DNA of 64,000 nucleotides from Saprospiraceae bacterium (GCA_028285545.1 JANQPA010000032.1:40816-104815); one strand, 5' to 3'. Counted from the stretch's first letter, positions 54,600 to 63,168 are shown. Numbers and translations are program-made. Notes: generated from the sequence alone by a model not told the origin.

Positions 54600-54730
54600 A
54601 CATGTCATGTCTAGACATGACATGTCCCCAGGAAATAAGCTAAAACCCTTAATTCATAGAGGTTTTTAGCATTCCCTCCATGGGGATATGTCCCTTTTTT
54701 TTAGACATGACATGTCTAAACATGACATAT
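54600..54730. repeat. Paired-palindrome 131-bp element, copy 4
   Basis: The left arm (54600-54625) is a perfect 26-bp palindrome, ACATGTCATGTCT joined to its complement. The right arm (54705-54730) has diverged slightly. The spacer is 79 bp with GGATATGT at 54684-54691. The spacer also holds GCTAAAACC facing GGTTTTTAGC, a near-perfect stem not seen in the other copies. Confidence 0.9.
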
Positions 54731-54731
54731 T

Positions 54732-55724
54732 TTAATTCAGTGATGCCAACATTTTTTTGACTTTTTCATTCTTCGGGTTGAGAAGGAGTGATTTTTTTAA
54801 GCATTTACGAGCAAGATCCTTATTACCTGATTTCATATGGCATTCTGCCAGGCTGTTCCATGCATTATAGGAGTCTGGATATTCTTTGGTCAGGTATTCC
54901 AGAATGGGCAGAGCCTCACCCACTTTATTGTTTTCAAGATAGTCGATACACAAATTGAGTAATTCGCCGTGGAAAACCTTACTTTCTCCAAGTTTAGGGT
55001 AAGCTTTTTTAAACCCTTGTTTTTTTACAAGACTGATAAAGGGGTTTTCCTGTACTACCAAACCAACTCTATTATCCCAATTATTATACTCCATATAGCG
55101 AGCCACTTTTTCGGCCGTTTCTTTTCCAGCCAGTCTACTTACCACATGTAGGGAACCTTCGATGCCGGAAGAAACGCCTCCAGAGGTGATGATCTTGCCA
55201 TTATCTACAAACTTGGTATTTTCCAAAACTTCCGTATTGGGATATTTTTTCCGTAATATCGGAATGGCGCCCCAGTGCGAAGTTGCCTTAATGCCTTCTA
55301 ATAAACCTGCTTTTCCTAAAAGATGAACACCTGAACAAACAGAAAGGGTAATATCCGTATCTTCATTTACCTTTTTTATCCAGTCAATTACTTTAGGATT
55401 TCTTAGGGGAATGCTGGTCATTCCACCAGGAAGGACAAGGATGTCAGGCGGTGGACAATTCTCAATGCTGTAATTAGGAATTATTTTTAGGAATGTTTGG
55501 CTTGTAATTTGATCCTCCGTAGCAGCCACCGTGTATACATTAAATTTAATGGATGATCCATAGCGACTGGCAACCTCAAAAACTTCTCCGGGGCCGGCAA
55601 AATCAAATAACTCCACCTCTTCATGAACAAAGATGGCTACATTTTTTACTTCCTTTTCAGATTGAGCAGAACAGGCAGCAGATAATAATAGGGCAAAAAT
55701 AAATAGGAGGGCTCCATTTTTCAT
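54732..55724 (-). CDS. DJ-1/PfpI-family lipoprotein with C-terminal TPR repeats
   Basis: 330 residues. Lipobox Cys at 18 (LLSAAC). Residues about 27-205 are a DJ-1/PfpI domain (VAIFVHEEVELFDFAGPGEVFEV, nucleophile Cys in LSVCSGVHLLGKAGLL, GGVSSGIEG). Residues about 245-330 form two to three TPR-like helices (YLENNKVGEALPILEYLTKEYPDSYNAWNSLAECHMKSGNKDLARKCLKKSL). The domain resembles the ligand part of GlxA-type AraC regulators, but here it is exported and joined to TPRs. It follows an AraC gene by 34 bp. Confidence 0.82.
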   Translation of the reverse strand: MKNGALLFIFALLLSAACSAQSEKEVKNVAIFVHEEVELFDFAGPGEVFEVASRYGSSIKFNVYTVAATEDQITSQTFLKIIPNYSIENCPPPDILVLPGGMTSIPLRNPKVIDWIKKVNEDTDITLSVCSGVHLLGKAGLLEGIKATSHWGAIPILRKKYPNTEVLENTKFVDNGKIITSGGVSSGIEGSLHVVSRLAGKETAEKVARYMEYNNWDNRVGLVVQENPFISLVKKQGFKKAYPKLGESKVFHGELLNLCIDYLENNKVGEALPILEYLTKEYPDSYNAWNSLAECHMKSGNKDLARKCLKKSLLLNPKNEKVKKMLASLN

Positions 55725-55758
55725 AGACTAGTGATTTTAGCCTATAAATTGGATTCTT

Positions 55759-56610
55759 TTAAGCTCCAAATCTTGTACAGAATTGTCTTTTATACTGGAA
55801 AGGAGTCATGCCTGTTAAAGGTTTGAAGTTCCGGTGGAAATGACTTTGATCAAAAAAGCCTACCTCTAAAGCTACCTGGCTGAGGGCTATGTTTTGTTGC
55901 AATTTCTTTTTGGCGATCTCGATTCGGTAATTGCGTAGGTATTGATAGGGAGTAAGTCCCACTCTTTTTTTAAATAATTTAATAAGATAACAGGCTTCTG
56001 CCTGACAAAATAGACTTAACTCTTCTAAAGTAAACTGCCTGTCAAAGTTTTCTTTAATAAATGAGATGGCTCGACTAATCTTTTGATTGTCTTGATATCT
56101 CATTGAATTTGAGGGGCATTTAATATTAGAGTGCTGCTCAAAAAGTTGTAGGAAAAATTCGATAAGCAAGGAATCAAATTGAAGGATATCATGCTCTTGG
56201 GTGCTGAAGGTGGTGAGCTCTTTAATCTTTTGTAACAAAGAAGGGTGACTTATATGAATAGAAGTAAACTCTGGTGTTTTATTATTTGGCAAATCCAAAA
56301 TGGCAAGTATGTCTTGTAAATGCCGGAGCTCAGGGCGGATACTTTTGTAATATAATGGTTTTTCCTCATATGAACTCCCTGTATGAATTTCACCAGGATT
56401 GATAATCGATATTATCCCAGGTTCAGTTTTAATATTTCTTCTTTGACAAGACCATTCAATGATGCCGTATTCGACAATTTGGATAACATAGTGTTCGTGG
56501 AAATGAGGAGGGAATTTAAAATCTATGTATCGACCTTCACAAAAGTTTAAATCTGAATCGGAGGAATGATTCCAGGTTTTAAATTGAAGTGAATGTTCCT
56601 TCTTGTCCAT
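55759..56610 (-). CDS. AraC-family transcriptional regulator
   Basis: 283 residues. The N-terminal cupin (about 15-100) has HFHEHYVIQIVEYG and PGEIHTGSSYEEKPLYYKSI, typical of arabinose-binding-type domains. The C-terminal DNA-binding pair is FTLEELSLFCQAEACYLIKLFKKRVGLTPYQYLRNYRIEIAKKKL, then IALSQVALEVGFFDQSHFHRNFKPLTGMTPFQYKRQF. It is likely to regulate the DJ-1-TPR lipoprotein immediately downstream. Confidence 0.92.
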   Translation of the reverse strand: MDKKEHSLQFKTWNHSSDSDLNFCEGRYIDFKFPPHFHEHYVIQIVEYGIIEWSCQRRNIKTEPGIISIINPGEIHTGSSYEEKPLYYKSIRPELRHLQDILAILDLPNNKTPEFTSIHISHPSLLQKIKELTTFSTQEHDILQFDSLLIEFFLQLFEQHSNIKCPSNSMRYQDNQKISRAISFIKENFDRQFTLEELSLFCQAEACYLIKLFKKRVGLTPYQYLRNYRIEIAKKKLQQNIALSQVALEVGFFDQSHFHRNFKPLTGMTPFQYKRQFCTRFGA

Positions 56611-56718
56611 TGTATTATTTATGTGAGAAACCTAATATGAGGAGATTTTGTATGGACACAAAAGGATAAGAAAATTTTAAATAAATGATAACAAGCTTGA
56701 CGTTTGGGATGATGCCCG

Positions 56719-57699
56719 TCAGTTTATCAATAATTTTTTAGCTACCTCAATATTTCGAGGCTTCCCACTGCTAACTAAATCGGCATATACTAATAATTCC
56801 GGGACGGTAATTCGATTGGGACGAGTTTGTAAATCCCAAAAACTTTTGTAAACCATTAATGGACCTTCTGGATCGGGAATAAGACGATAATTTCGGATTA
56901 GTTCAGCCTGGCTTTCACTAGTATATAGGGTGAATTTGATTGGTGGAAGAATACCCAAAAGTTTATCTGCTGCTGGCTCACCGCTCCAGCGTGTTTTAGA
57001 ATAATCCAGTTGAATGAAACCCCATTGAACATCTTTTAAAAAACTAAAACGACCAATGAGCAATTGGGGTTTTAAACGCTGGCCATATTCAGGAATCCAT
57101 TTTTCAAGTAGTTTTCCCTGGTTCTTAAAAATATAGCCAACGGGAGATCGGGTTTCGATAAAATCGTGATCTCTTAAAATTCTAAAGGTCTTGGAAATAT
57201 TATCGAGGCTGGCTCCCGTTGCATTGGCAATATCGCGGTAAGTTCCCTTTAAGAGTTCTGGTTTGATAAAAAGATGAAAAAGAAGTTGAATGGAGGCATT
57301 CGTAAATAAGTGTTTGCGTTCTTGGGCGGCCCTGCTTTTTTTTCCATCAATGAGCAAGAATAATTTTTTGGAATCGATAAAGGCATTTCCCCCACTGTCC
57401 AAAAAATTTATGCCCCTGCTTTTCAACTTTTCCTGAAGGGGTTTACTAATTCTACCCGCAATAATGATGTAAGAATTATTGGTTTTTTGCTTTTGGATAA
57501 GCCTGGACAACTGACCTTCCTGTGCCACATTTTTGACATCGGCATCCAGCTTGATCACCTTTTTTCCTCGCTTTAATTGAAGTATTCCATCAACTTTTTC
57601 ACAGTCGGAATCCATCCAGGAAGCTTCCCATGAAGAAAATTTTTGGAGGTTAGATAAGGCGACTTGTAAGATTTGATTTGTTTTGTTCGAACCTCTCAA
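56719..57699 (-). CDS. AbiEi-like antitoxin/winged-helix protein, apparently orphan
   Basis: About 326 residues resembling type IV toxin-antitoxin AbiEi-family antitoxins. A middle winged-helix region (TYRDIANATGASLDNISKTFRILRDHDFI) is followed by the characteristic C-terminal block RWSGEPAADKLLGILPPIKFTLYT, RLIPDPEGPLMVYKSFWD and VPELLVYADLVSSGKPRNIEVAKKL. The frame stays open to a TTG at 57816, but the TTG at 57699 gives a family-like N-terminus and frees a promoter region containing two TTCGAA copies. No nucleotidyltransferase toxin (AbiEii) lies next to it. Confidence 0.72.
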   Translation of the reverse strand: MRGSNKTNQILQVALSNLQKFSSWEASWMDSDCEKVDGILQLKRGKKVIKLDADVKNVAQEGQLSRLIQKQKTNNSYIIIAGRISKPLQEKLKSRGINFLDSGGNAFIDSKKLFLLIDGKKSRAAQERKHLFTNASIQLLFHLFIKPELLKGTYRDIANATGASLDNISKTFRILRDHDFIETRSPVGYIFKNQGKLLEKWIPEYGQRLKPQLLIGRFSFLKDVQWGFIQLDYSKTRWSGEPAADKLLGILPPIKFTLYTSESQAELIRNYRLIPDPEGPLMVYKSFWDLQTRPNRITVPELLVYADLVSSGKPRNIEVAKKLLIN

Positions 57700-57831
57700 A
57701 GTTCTAAATTTTATTACATCTAATTTATTCGAACAAAAGGGCAATACCAAATAAAAGTGGTTTTTTGTTGTATGACTTTCAAAAATGAATAGATCAATTT
57801 CTATTATATTTATCAAAAACCTGATCTATTT

Positions 57832-59112
57832 ATGTTGAAAAAAAATCATTTTTATTGGGCCTTATGTTTGTTGTTATTCACTGGTATTCTCAATGCTCAA
57901 AACCCAGGTGAATCCTGGATGCAATACGCTATTCCTGAAGAAGCAGGCTGGTCTTCCGAAAAACTGGAAAAAGCAAGACTATTTGCTGATTCTATCGGAT
58001 CAGCGGCATTTATGGTCATTTATGATGGGAAAGTAGTAGTGTCTTGGGGTGAGATAGAGCGTAGGTTTATGTGTCATTCTGTTAGAAAGAGCTTATTGAG
58101 TGCTTTATATGGTGTTTATGTGGATAAGGGGATAATTGATTTAGATAAGTCATTATCAGAATTGGGCATAGAAGATACTCATCAATTGACTGAGATCGAA
58201 AAACAGGCAAGTATTCGAAATCTGCTTCAGGCACGCTCCGGTGTATATCATCCTGCTGCCTATGAAACGGAAGCTATGAAAAGGGCCCGTCCAGCCAGGG
58301 GCTCTCACCCTCCAGGAACTTTCTGGTATTATAACAACTGGGATTTTAATACTTCTTGTCATATTCTAATGAAGCATAGTGGGAAAGATTTTTTTCGAGA
58401 CTTTAAAGATCATATTGCTGATCCTATTGGTATGGAGGACTTTCGGCTAGAGGATTGTTATTATCATTTGGAAGCGGAAAACTCTCAGTTCCCGGCCTAT
58501 CCATTTCGTCTTTCTGCCCGGGATATGGCTCGCTTTGGCCAATTTTTCCTCCAAAAAGGACAGTGGAACGGCCGTCAGATTATTTCAGAATCCTGGATAA
58601 GAGAAAGTGCCATGACCTCTTACTCGGAAAATGTACGCAGAGAGGGGCAGGGATATTCCTACATGTGGTGGATGCATTTGTATGGAAAAGAACACCTTAA
58701 TTATTCCGCCCAGGGAGTTGGAAACCAGGCCATCATTGTTTATCCAGAAGATAATATTGTGATCATTAATCGGACCAATACCTTTGTGGGAGACCGAGTA
58801 AGTGGTAATAATTTACGAAAACTAACTAAGATGATCTTTGCAGCAAAGACTGGGGAGATAAGTTCTTCTCCCAGAATCATTCCTTTGGCGAATCAATTAG
58901 ACAAATACCTGGGGCAATTTAAAGCTGGCGGGAGGACCTATCAAATTACCAAAGTGAATGGCCGTTTGAAAGCATACAGTGAGGGACGTGGAGATTTTTA
59001 TTTAATCCCTGCCGGAAAACATCGATTTGTTATGGAGGATAGTCATCAAGTTCTTCAATTTGAAGCAGGAGAATATGGTGTAATAAAACCAGAAATAAAA
59101 ATAGAACTGTGA
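57832..59112 (+). CDS. Secreted beta-lactamase-fold serine hydrolase
   Basis: 426 residues with a signal peptide ending near GILNAQ (about 22). The class C/PBP-type active site is visible: SxxK in CHSVRKSLLSAL and YxN in WYYNNWDFN. The third motif region is YSAQGVGNQAIIVYPE. Members hydrolyse D-amino acid esters, amides or short esters in the periplasm. A C-terminal extension of about 90 residues follows the hydrolase domain. It is divergent from the AbiEi-like gene. Confidence 0.87.
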   Translation: MLKKNHFYWALCLLLFTGILNAQNPGESWMQYAIPEEAGWSSEKLEKARLFADSIGSAAFMVIYDGKVVVSWGEIERRFMCHSVRKSLLSALYGVYVDKGIIDLDKSLSELGIEDTHQLTEIEKQASIRNLLQARSGVYHPAAYETEAMKRARPARGSHPPGTFWYYNNWDFNTSCHILMKHSGKDFFRDFKDHIADPIGMEDFRLEDCYYHLEAENSQFPAYPFRLSARDMARFGQFFLQKGQWNGRQIISESWIRESAMTSYSENVRREGQGYSYMWWMHLYGKEHLNYSAQGVGNQAIIVYPEDNIVIINRTNTFVGDRVSGNNLRKLTKMIFAAKTGEISSSPRIIPLANQLDKYLGQFKAGGRTYQITKVNGRLKAYSEGRGDFYLIPAGKHRFVMEDSHQVLQFEAGEYGVIKPEIKIEL

Positions 59113-59121
59113 GGTGAAATA

Positions 59122-59156
59122 GTTCAGCGTTCAGAGTCATGAGTTCAGCGTTTAGT
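59122..59156. repeat. Heptamer-period repeat
   Basis: Five units in register: GTTCAGC, GTTCAGA, GTCATGA, GTTCAGC, GTTTAGT. It begins 10 bp after the beta-lactamase-fold gene stop. Confidence 0.6.
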
Positions 59157-59175
59157 GATGCGAAAATTGGAAGAT

Positions 59176-59361
59176 TTATTTTATCCCGATAAGATCTTGT
59201 AGATTGTGGAGGTATCGAACGTTCACCTCCATCCAACTAAAGTATTGCCCCAAACAATGGCCCAGGTACAATAAAAAAAACATAAAAGCAGTGATGAAAA
59301 TAACATTCATGATACTCTGATAGGGGTAACTGTTGTCATTAATTGGCTGTAAGTTTTTCAT
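59176..59361 (-). CDS. Putative small single-TM protein
   Basis: 61 residues from the ATG at 59361: a polar N-terminus (MKNLQPINDNSYPYQ), one hydrophobic helix (about 17-38, IMNVIFITAFMFFLLYLGHCLG) and an aromatic tail. No family recognised. It is isolated in a 638-bp gap and has no operon partner, so it may be real or chance. Confidence 0.35.
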   Translation of the reverse strand: MKNLQPINDNSYPYQSIMNVIFITAFMFFLLYLGHCLGQYFSWMEVNVRYLHNLQDLIGIK

Positions 59362-59750
59362 GGCTTGATTTTGGAGTGTTTTAAAATGATTACACTTCAA
59401 AATTGCTGGAATAGGAGAGGATTATAAATGGAGAGCGGGTACCCGGCTGGTTTTTTGGAGTGGGAGGAAGGAATGGGCTTGTAAGTGGTGATTAGTATAG
59501 TATCGCTCAAATGAAACTATTGCTAATTAATTGAACTTTATTATGTCACGCAAATTCCACAGATAATTTATTCGCGTAATTTGCGTGAGAAAAAAGCTGA
59601 CATAAACAACTTTACCTCAGCTTTTGCAATCCTAAAACGTGAACACGTGGATACGTAATCACTTGAACCCTTCCTAATTTTCCTCTATCTTTCCATCCCC
59701 TCCAAAATTGCATAGAAAAATGCCAAACTTATAAATACAATTACACAAAC
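59362..59750. other. Intergenic region upstream of the M20 peptidase
   Basis: No gene seen. It holds the inverted repeat TCACGCAAATT/AATTTGCGTGA (59546-59556 and 59578-59588) and an octamer-period repeat: ACGTGAAC, ACGTGGAT, ACGTAATC, ACTTGAAC (59637-59668). Confidence 0.6.
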
Positions 59751-61040
59751 ATGAAGCGACTTATTTGCCTCAGCTTATTTGGGCTGTTCTTACCAACATT
59801 CTTTTTTGCTCAAAACCTCAACTTAGAAGAACAAAAAATAATTTCCTACATCGATCAACACACTAGCGAAGCTGAAGATTTCCTCATTAAAGTTGTCAAC
59901 ATCAACAGCGGAACCATGAACCATAAAGGGGTTAAGGCCGTCGGGAAGGTCTTTGCCAAAGCTTTTGATAAAATAGGATTACAAAGCGAATGGATCAATT
60001 TGCCGGACTCTGTAAATAGAGCAGGGCACCTTTTTGCGGAACGAAAAGGATCAAAGGGCAAAAAACTTTTATTAATTGGGCATCTGGATACGGTATTTGA
60101 AAAAGATAGCCCTTTTCAGAAATTTGAGAGAAGAGGTGGTAATATGGCAGCAGCACCCGGTGGGCAGGATATGAAAGGAGGAGACGTGGTTATCCTTTTT
60201 GCTTTGAAGGCCCTACAATCCATTGGAGCACTTGAAAACACCAGTATTATTGTAGCTTTGACTGGTGATGAGGAAAAACCTGGAATTCCTTTAAGTGTAA
60301 GTCGAAAGGCACTTATTGATGCTGGGAAAAGAAGTGACATCGCCTTGGGTTTTGAAGGCGGTGCTCCTGGTTTTGGGGTGATTGCCAGACGCAGTTCTAC
60401 AGAATGGAAATTGGAGGTAAAAGGTACCCGATCCCATTCTTCAAGGATTTTTAGTGAAGAGGTAGGTAGCGGTGCCATTTTTGAAGCAGCTCGTATACTA
60501 AATGCTTTTCACGAAGAAGTAAAAGGAGAAAAATATTTAACCTTTAATCCAGGACTCATCATAGGAGGCACTCAAATAGATTTTGATGGTGAGAATAGCA
60601 AAGGAACAGCTTTCGGAAAAACCAATGTGGTCTCCCAAACACTCATTGTAGAAGGAGGACTTAGAACCATCTCCAATGAACAGGAAAAGCGTGCCCAAGA
60701 TAAAATGAAGGCCATCGCAATGAACGGTAACCTTCCAGGAACCTCCGCCACTATTCATTTTCAGGAAGGCTATCCTCCTATGTCCCCAACCGATGAAAAC
60801 ATTGATCTTTTACAGCAATTCACAAAAGTAAGTCGTGATCTCGGATATGAAGGGATTGAAGCCTATGATCCAGGATCAAGAGGAGCAGCCGACATTTCTT
60901 TTGTTCCTTTCATCACTGGAATGGATGGCCTTGGAGTATTCGGTAAAGGAGCACATACTCCTCAGGAAATGGTTGATATGAGTTCTTTGCCAATTGCAAT
61001 AAAAAGAGCAGCCATTTTGATTTATAGACTTACCAGATAG
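59751..61040 (+). CDS. M20-family metallopeptidase (carboxypeptidase G2-like)
   Basis: 429 residues with a signal peptide ending near TFFFAQ (21). Zinc ligands and catalytic residues fit the family: His and Asp in IGHLDTVFE, Asp in GGQDMKGGDV, the Glu pair in LTGDEEKPG, Asp/Glu in LGFEGG, and the last His in GKGAHTPQE. The dimerisation domain lies between (WKLEVKGTRSHSSRI). It should cleave a C-terminal amino acid, often Glu, from peptides or folate-like compounds in the periplasm. Stands alone. Confidence 0.9.
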   Translation: MKRLICLSLFGLFLPTFFFAQNLNLEEQKIISYIDQHTSEAEDFLIKVVNINSGTMNHKGVKAVGKVFAKAFDKIGLQSEWINLPDSVNRAGHLFAERKGSKGKKLLLIGHLDTVFEKDSPFQKFERRGGNMAAAPGGQDMKGGDVVILFALKALQSIGALENTSIIVALTGDEEKPGIPLSVSRKALIDAGKRSDIALGFEGGAPGFGVIARRSSTEWKLEVKGTRSHSSRIFSEEVGSGAIFEAARILNAFHEEVKGEKYLTFNPGLIIGGTQIDFDGENSKGTAFGKTNVVSQTLIVEGGLRTISNEQEKRAQDKMKAIAMNGNLPGTSATIHFQEGYPPMSPTDENIDLLQQFTKVSRDLGYEGIEAYDPGSRGAADISFVPFITGMDGLGVFGKGAHTPQEMVDMSSLPIAIKRAAILIYRLTR

Positions 61041-61494
61041 GGTATTGGGGTATTGGGGTATTGGGGTAGTAGGGTATTTGGTAAAGTGACATGGTATTGA
61101 TCTGTGAAATCAGGGAATCCGTCAAATCCGCGGTGCAGACATTAATTTGGCAGAAATCATATATAGAAATCAAACAAATCAAAAAATATACCGTAAATAA
61201 GGTATATAACCTGCTTTAATAACAAATCATATCTTTAAATATCCTGTTAGGACAAACTCTTCCGCTGACAATCAGTTTGAAATAAAGAGTTTATTTTTAT
61301 ATACAAAATTTGTATATTGCTTTGGGGATTAAAAAAAATGTTAATATATTTTGTGTTGTTTGACCAGAATGAATGCATAAATGACATTTTTATACACTAT
61401 GAGGCAAGCAGAAGGTAAGATGTAATTAGCTAAATGCATTTAACCTTCCTTCAGTTTACAACAAAGTAAGTTATATATTTAAATAAGGGGGAAC
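61041..61494. other. Intergenic region with octamer repeat and palindrome
   Basis: No gene seen. TATTGGGG occurs three times in tandem (61043-61066), followed by degraded units TAGTAGGG and TATTTGGT (to 61082). A 19-bp palindrome (61299-61317, TATACAAA/TTTGTATA about a central A) lies 178 bp before the next start codon and may be an operator. Confidence 0.6.
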
Positions 61495-62913
61495 ATGTCT
61501 GAGAACCATACTACTAATTTCCCAAATCAACTACAAAATGATTTGGAAGAAATGGCGAGTGCTCAGCAGTTGATTCAAGAAGCGGTGACCACAACAGATT
61601 CTCTTCGAGAAAAACTGGAGGGAATAGTGGAACATACACAAGAAAAGAATCTACTGTTTGAAGATTTGCTACAACAAAACTTAGAGCTCCTGAATCAGAT
61701 TCAGGACGCACAGCTCGATGAAGTCAAATCACAGTTAGAAGAAAATTTGCTTTCCTTTCAACAGGAATATTTTCAACAACAACAGGACAAGAATCAGGAA
61801 TTGGTATCTGACCTCAAAAGTGTTGTTGTCGTTCTTAATTCTCTCTATGAGCAGGGAGAAAACCTTCCTGCAGAATTGTCTTTATTTCGAAACTCCTTTA
61901 CGGAAAGAACCAAGGAATTTAATGAGGCGATCGATGGCGTCAATAAAACAATCCATAACGACGTCATGACCCTAAATGACAACCAAATTAAATTTAACCG
62001 TGATATTGAGCAGTTAAAAGAGAACTACGCTAAATCTACCAGTCTGAATACTAAATTGCTTTGGGGTTTAGTAGGTGGAGTAGCCGTTATTTTACTTTTT
62101 TCTCTGATTTTGCTGTTTAAAGGAGATGGTAACAGAGCCGCAGCCAGCCAGGTGGATGATACCAGTGAATTGAGATCTAAGCTTGGATTGCCAGATAATG
62201 AAGAAGAAAAAGCCGAGAATAAGGAAGATCCTGAAGAATTAAGCATGCTTCCCAAAAACTTGGAGCCAAGCCCTGCCGAAACGCTTGAATCCCCTCCCAT
62301 ATTAGATAATAGTACCGAAAATGTTGACCCACCCCCAGAAGATTCTGGTAGCCCTCCTGAAACAGCTTCCGTTCCCCCATCAGAATCTGAAGAAGAAAAA
62401 GAGGAAGAACCTATTGAGGGTATGCCTCTGCCGGAAGATGCCAAAAGAATTATTTCTGCCAGAGCTAATTATGCCGTTACCTATCTGCAAAGAAAATCAT
62501 TTAGCAGATTGGCATTAAAGTATTTTCACCCTGAAAAAGGAATTCATTTTTATCCATTTGGTCTAAGAGCCAAAGGTTACAGCTTTACAAATCAAGAAAT
62601 GGAAAGTGTCATGGATAATCAAGATGAGTTTCACTGGGGAGAAATAGAGGGTAATCATACCGTTTTAAGTTTCAGTAATTATTATGATAAATACATCTTT
62701 GACGAGGATTTTACAGATGGAAGTCAAATTAATTATAATGAACTTTATGCCTCCGGAAAATCAGGCCTATCCTTTTCTCAAATCGAAGAAAAATACCCCA
62801 CATGTATCTTCACAGAATACAATAAATCCGGTAAAAGTTTGATTTTAGTCTTCGAAAAACCAGAAGGCAGAAAAAGTTGGTACATCTCCGCTATTATTCA
62901 TAATCATCAGTAA
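61495..62913 (+). CDS. Coiled-coil, single-TM, Pro/Glu-linker protein of unknown function
   Basis: 472 residues. Residues 10-180 are Gln/Glu/Leu-rich and probably coiled coil. One hydrophobic helix spans about 188-208 (KLLWGLVGGVAVILLFSLILLF). Residues 215-312 are an acidic, Pro-rich linker (PPPEDSGSPPETASVPPSESEEE). Residues 313-472 form a folded domain (NYAVTYLQRKSFSRLALKYFHPEKGIHFYPF...). With no signal peptide, the coiled coil should be cytoplasmic and the C-terminal domain periplasmic. I do not recognise the family. The start follows AAGGGGGAAC, a fair ribosome-binding site. Confidence 0.7.
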   Translation: MSENHTTNFPNQLQNDLEEMASAQQLIQEAVTTTDSLREKLEGIVEHTQEKNLLFEDLLQQNLELLNQIQDAQLDEVKSQLEENLLSFQQEYFQQQQDKNQELVSDLKSVVVVLNSLYEQGENLPAELSLFRNSFTERTKEFNEAIDGVNKTIHNDVMTLNDNQIKFNRDIEQLKENYAKSTSLNTKLLWGLVGGVAVILLFSLILLFKGDGNRAAASQVDDTSELRSKLGLPDNEEEKAENKEDPEELSMLPKNLEPSPAETLESPPILDNSTENVDPPPEDSGSPPETASVPPSESEEEKEEEPIEGMPLPEDAKRIISARANYAVTYLQRKSFSRLALKYFHPEKGIHFYPFGLRAKGYSFTNQEMESVMDNQDEFHWGEIEGNHTVLSFSNYYDKYIFDEDFTDGSQINYNELYASGKSGLSFSQIEEKYPTCIFTEYNKSGKSLILVFEKPEGRKSWYISAIIHNHQ

Positions 62914-63033
62914 GCTTCTAAGTTAGCAAGTGTTCAAGTTTGTAAATCTCTTCTTTCCTTTTCTTACTACAATTTCCACTTTCAAGATCAATCTTACTAC
63001 TCAATACTCACTACCCATTACCCAGTACTCTAG
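62911..63033. repeat. Two adjacent degenerate repeats, octamer then heptamer
   Basis: Octamer units TAAGCTTC, TAAGTTAG, CAAGTGTT, CAAGTTTG (62911-62942) start at the stop codon of the preceding gene. Heptamer units ACTCAAT, ACTCACT, ACCCATT, ACCCAGT, ACTCTAG follow at 62999-63033. Confidence 0.6.
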
Positions 63034-63168
63034 TATATTGCCATTTATTCCGGATTCCTTGCCACTTACCTGAGTTGGTCTGCCAAGTACCATTAGTCCA
63101 TTCCATTTTGATGGATTTCCAGTCACTTTTGAGGAGAAATCAATTAAAAATCCAAAAAACCAGTGACT

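Noticed and set aside
57700..57816. N-terminal extension of the AbiEi-like protein to 57816
   Set aside because: It would leave 15 bp between two divergent start codons and add about 39 residues of unlike composition. The TTG at 57699 fits the family start better.
56719..59112. A complete AbiE toxin-antitoxin pair
   Set aside because: The neighbour is a beta-lactamase-fold hydrolase with a signal peptide, not a nucleotidyltransferase toxin.
62025..62444. Ser/Gly-rich minus-strand frame of 139 codons
   Set aside because: It is the reverse reading of the acidic Pro-rich linker of the 61495-62913 gene; the composition is a by-product of that linker.
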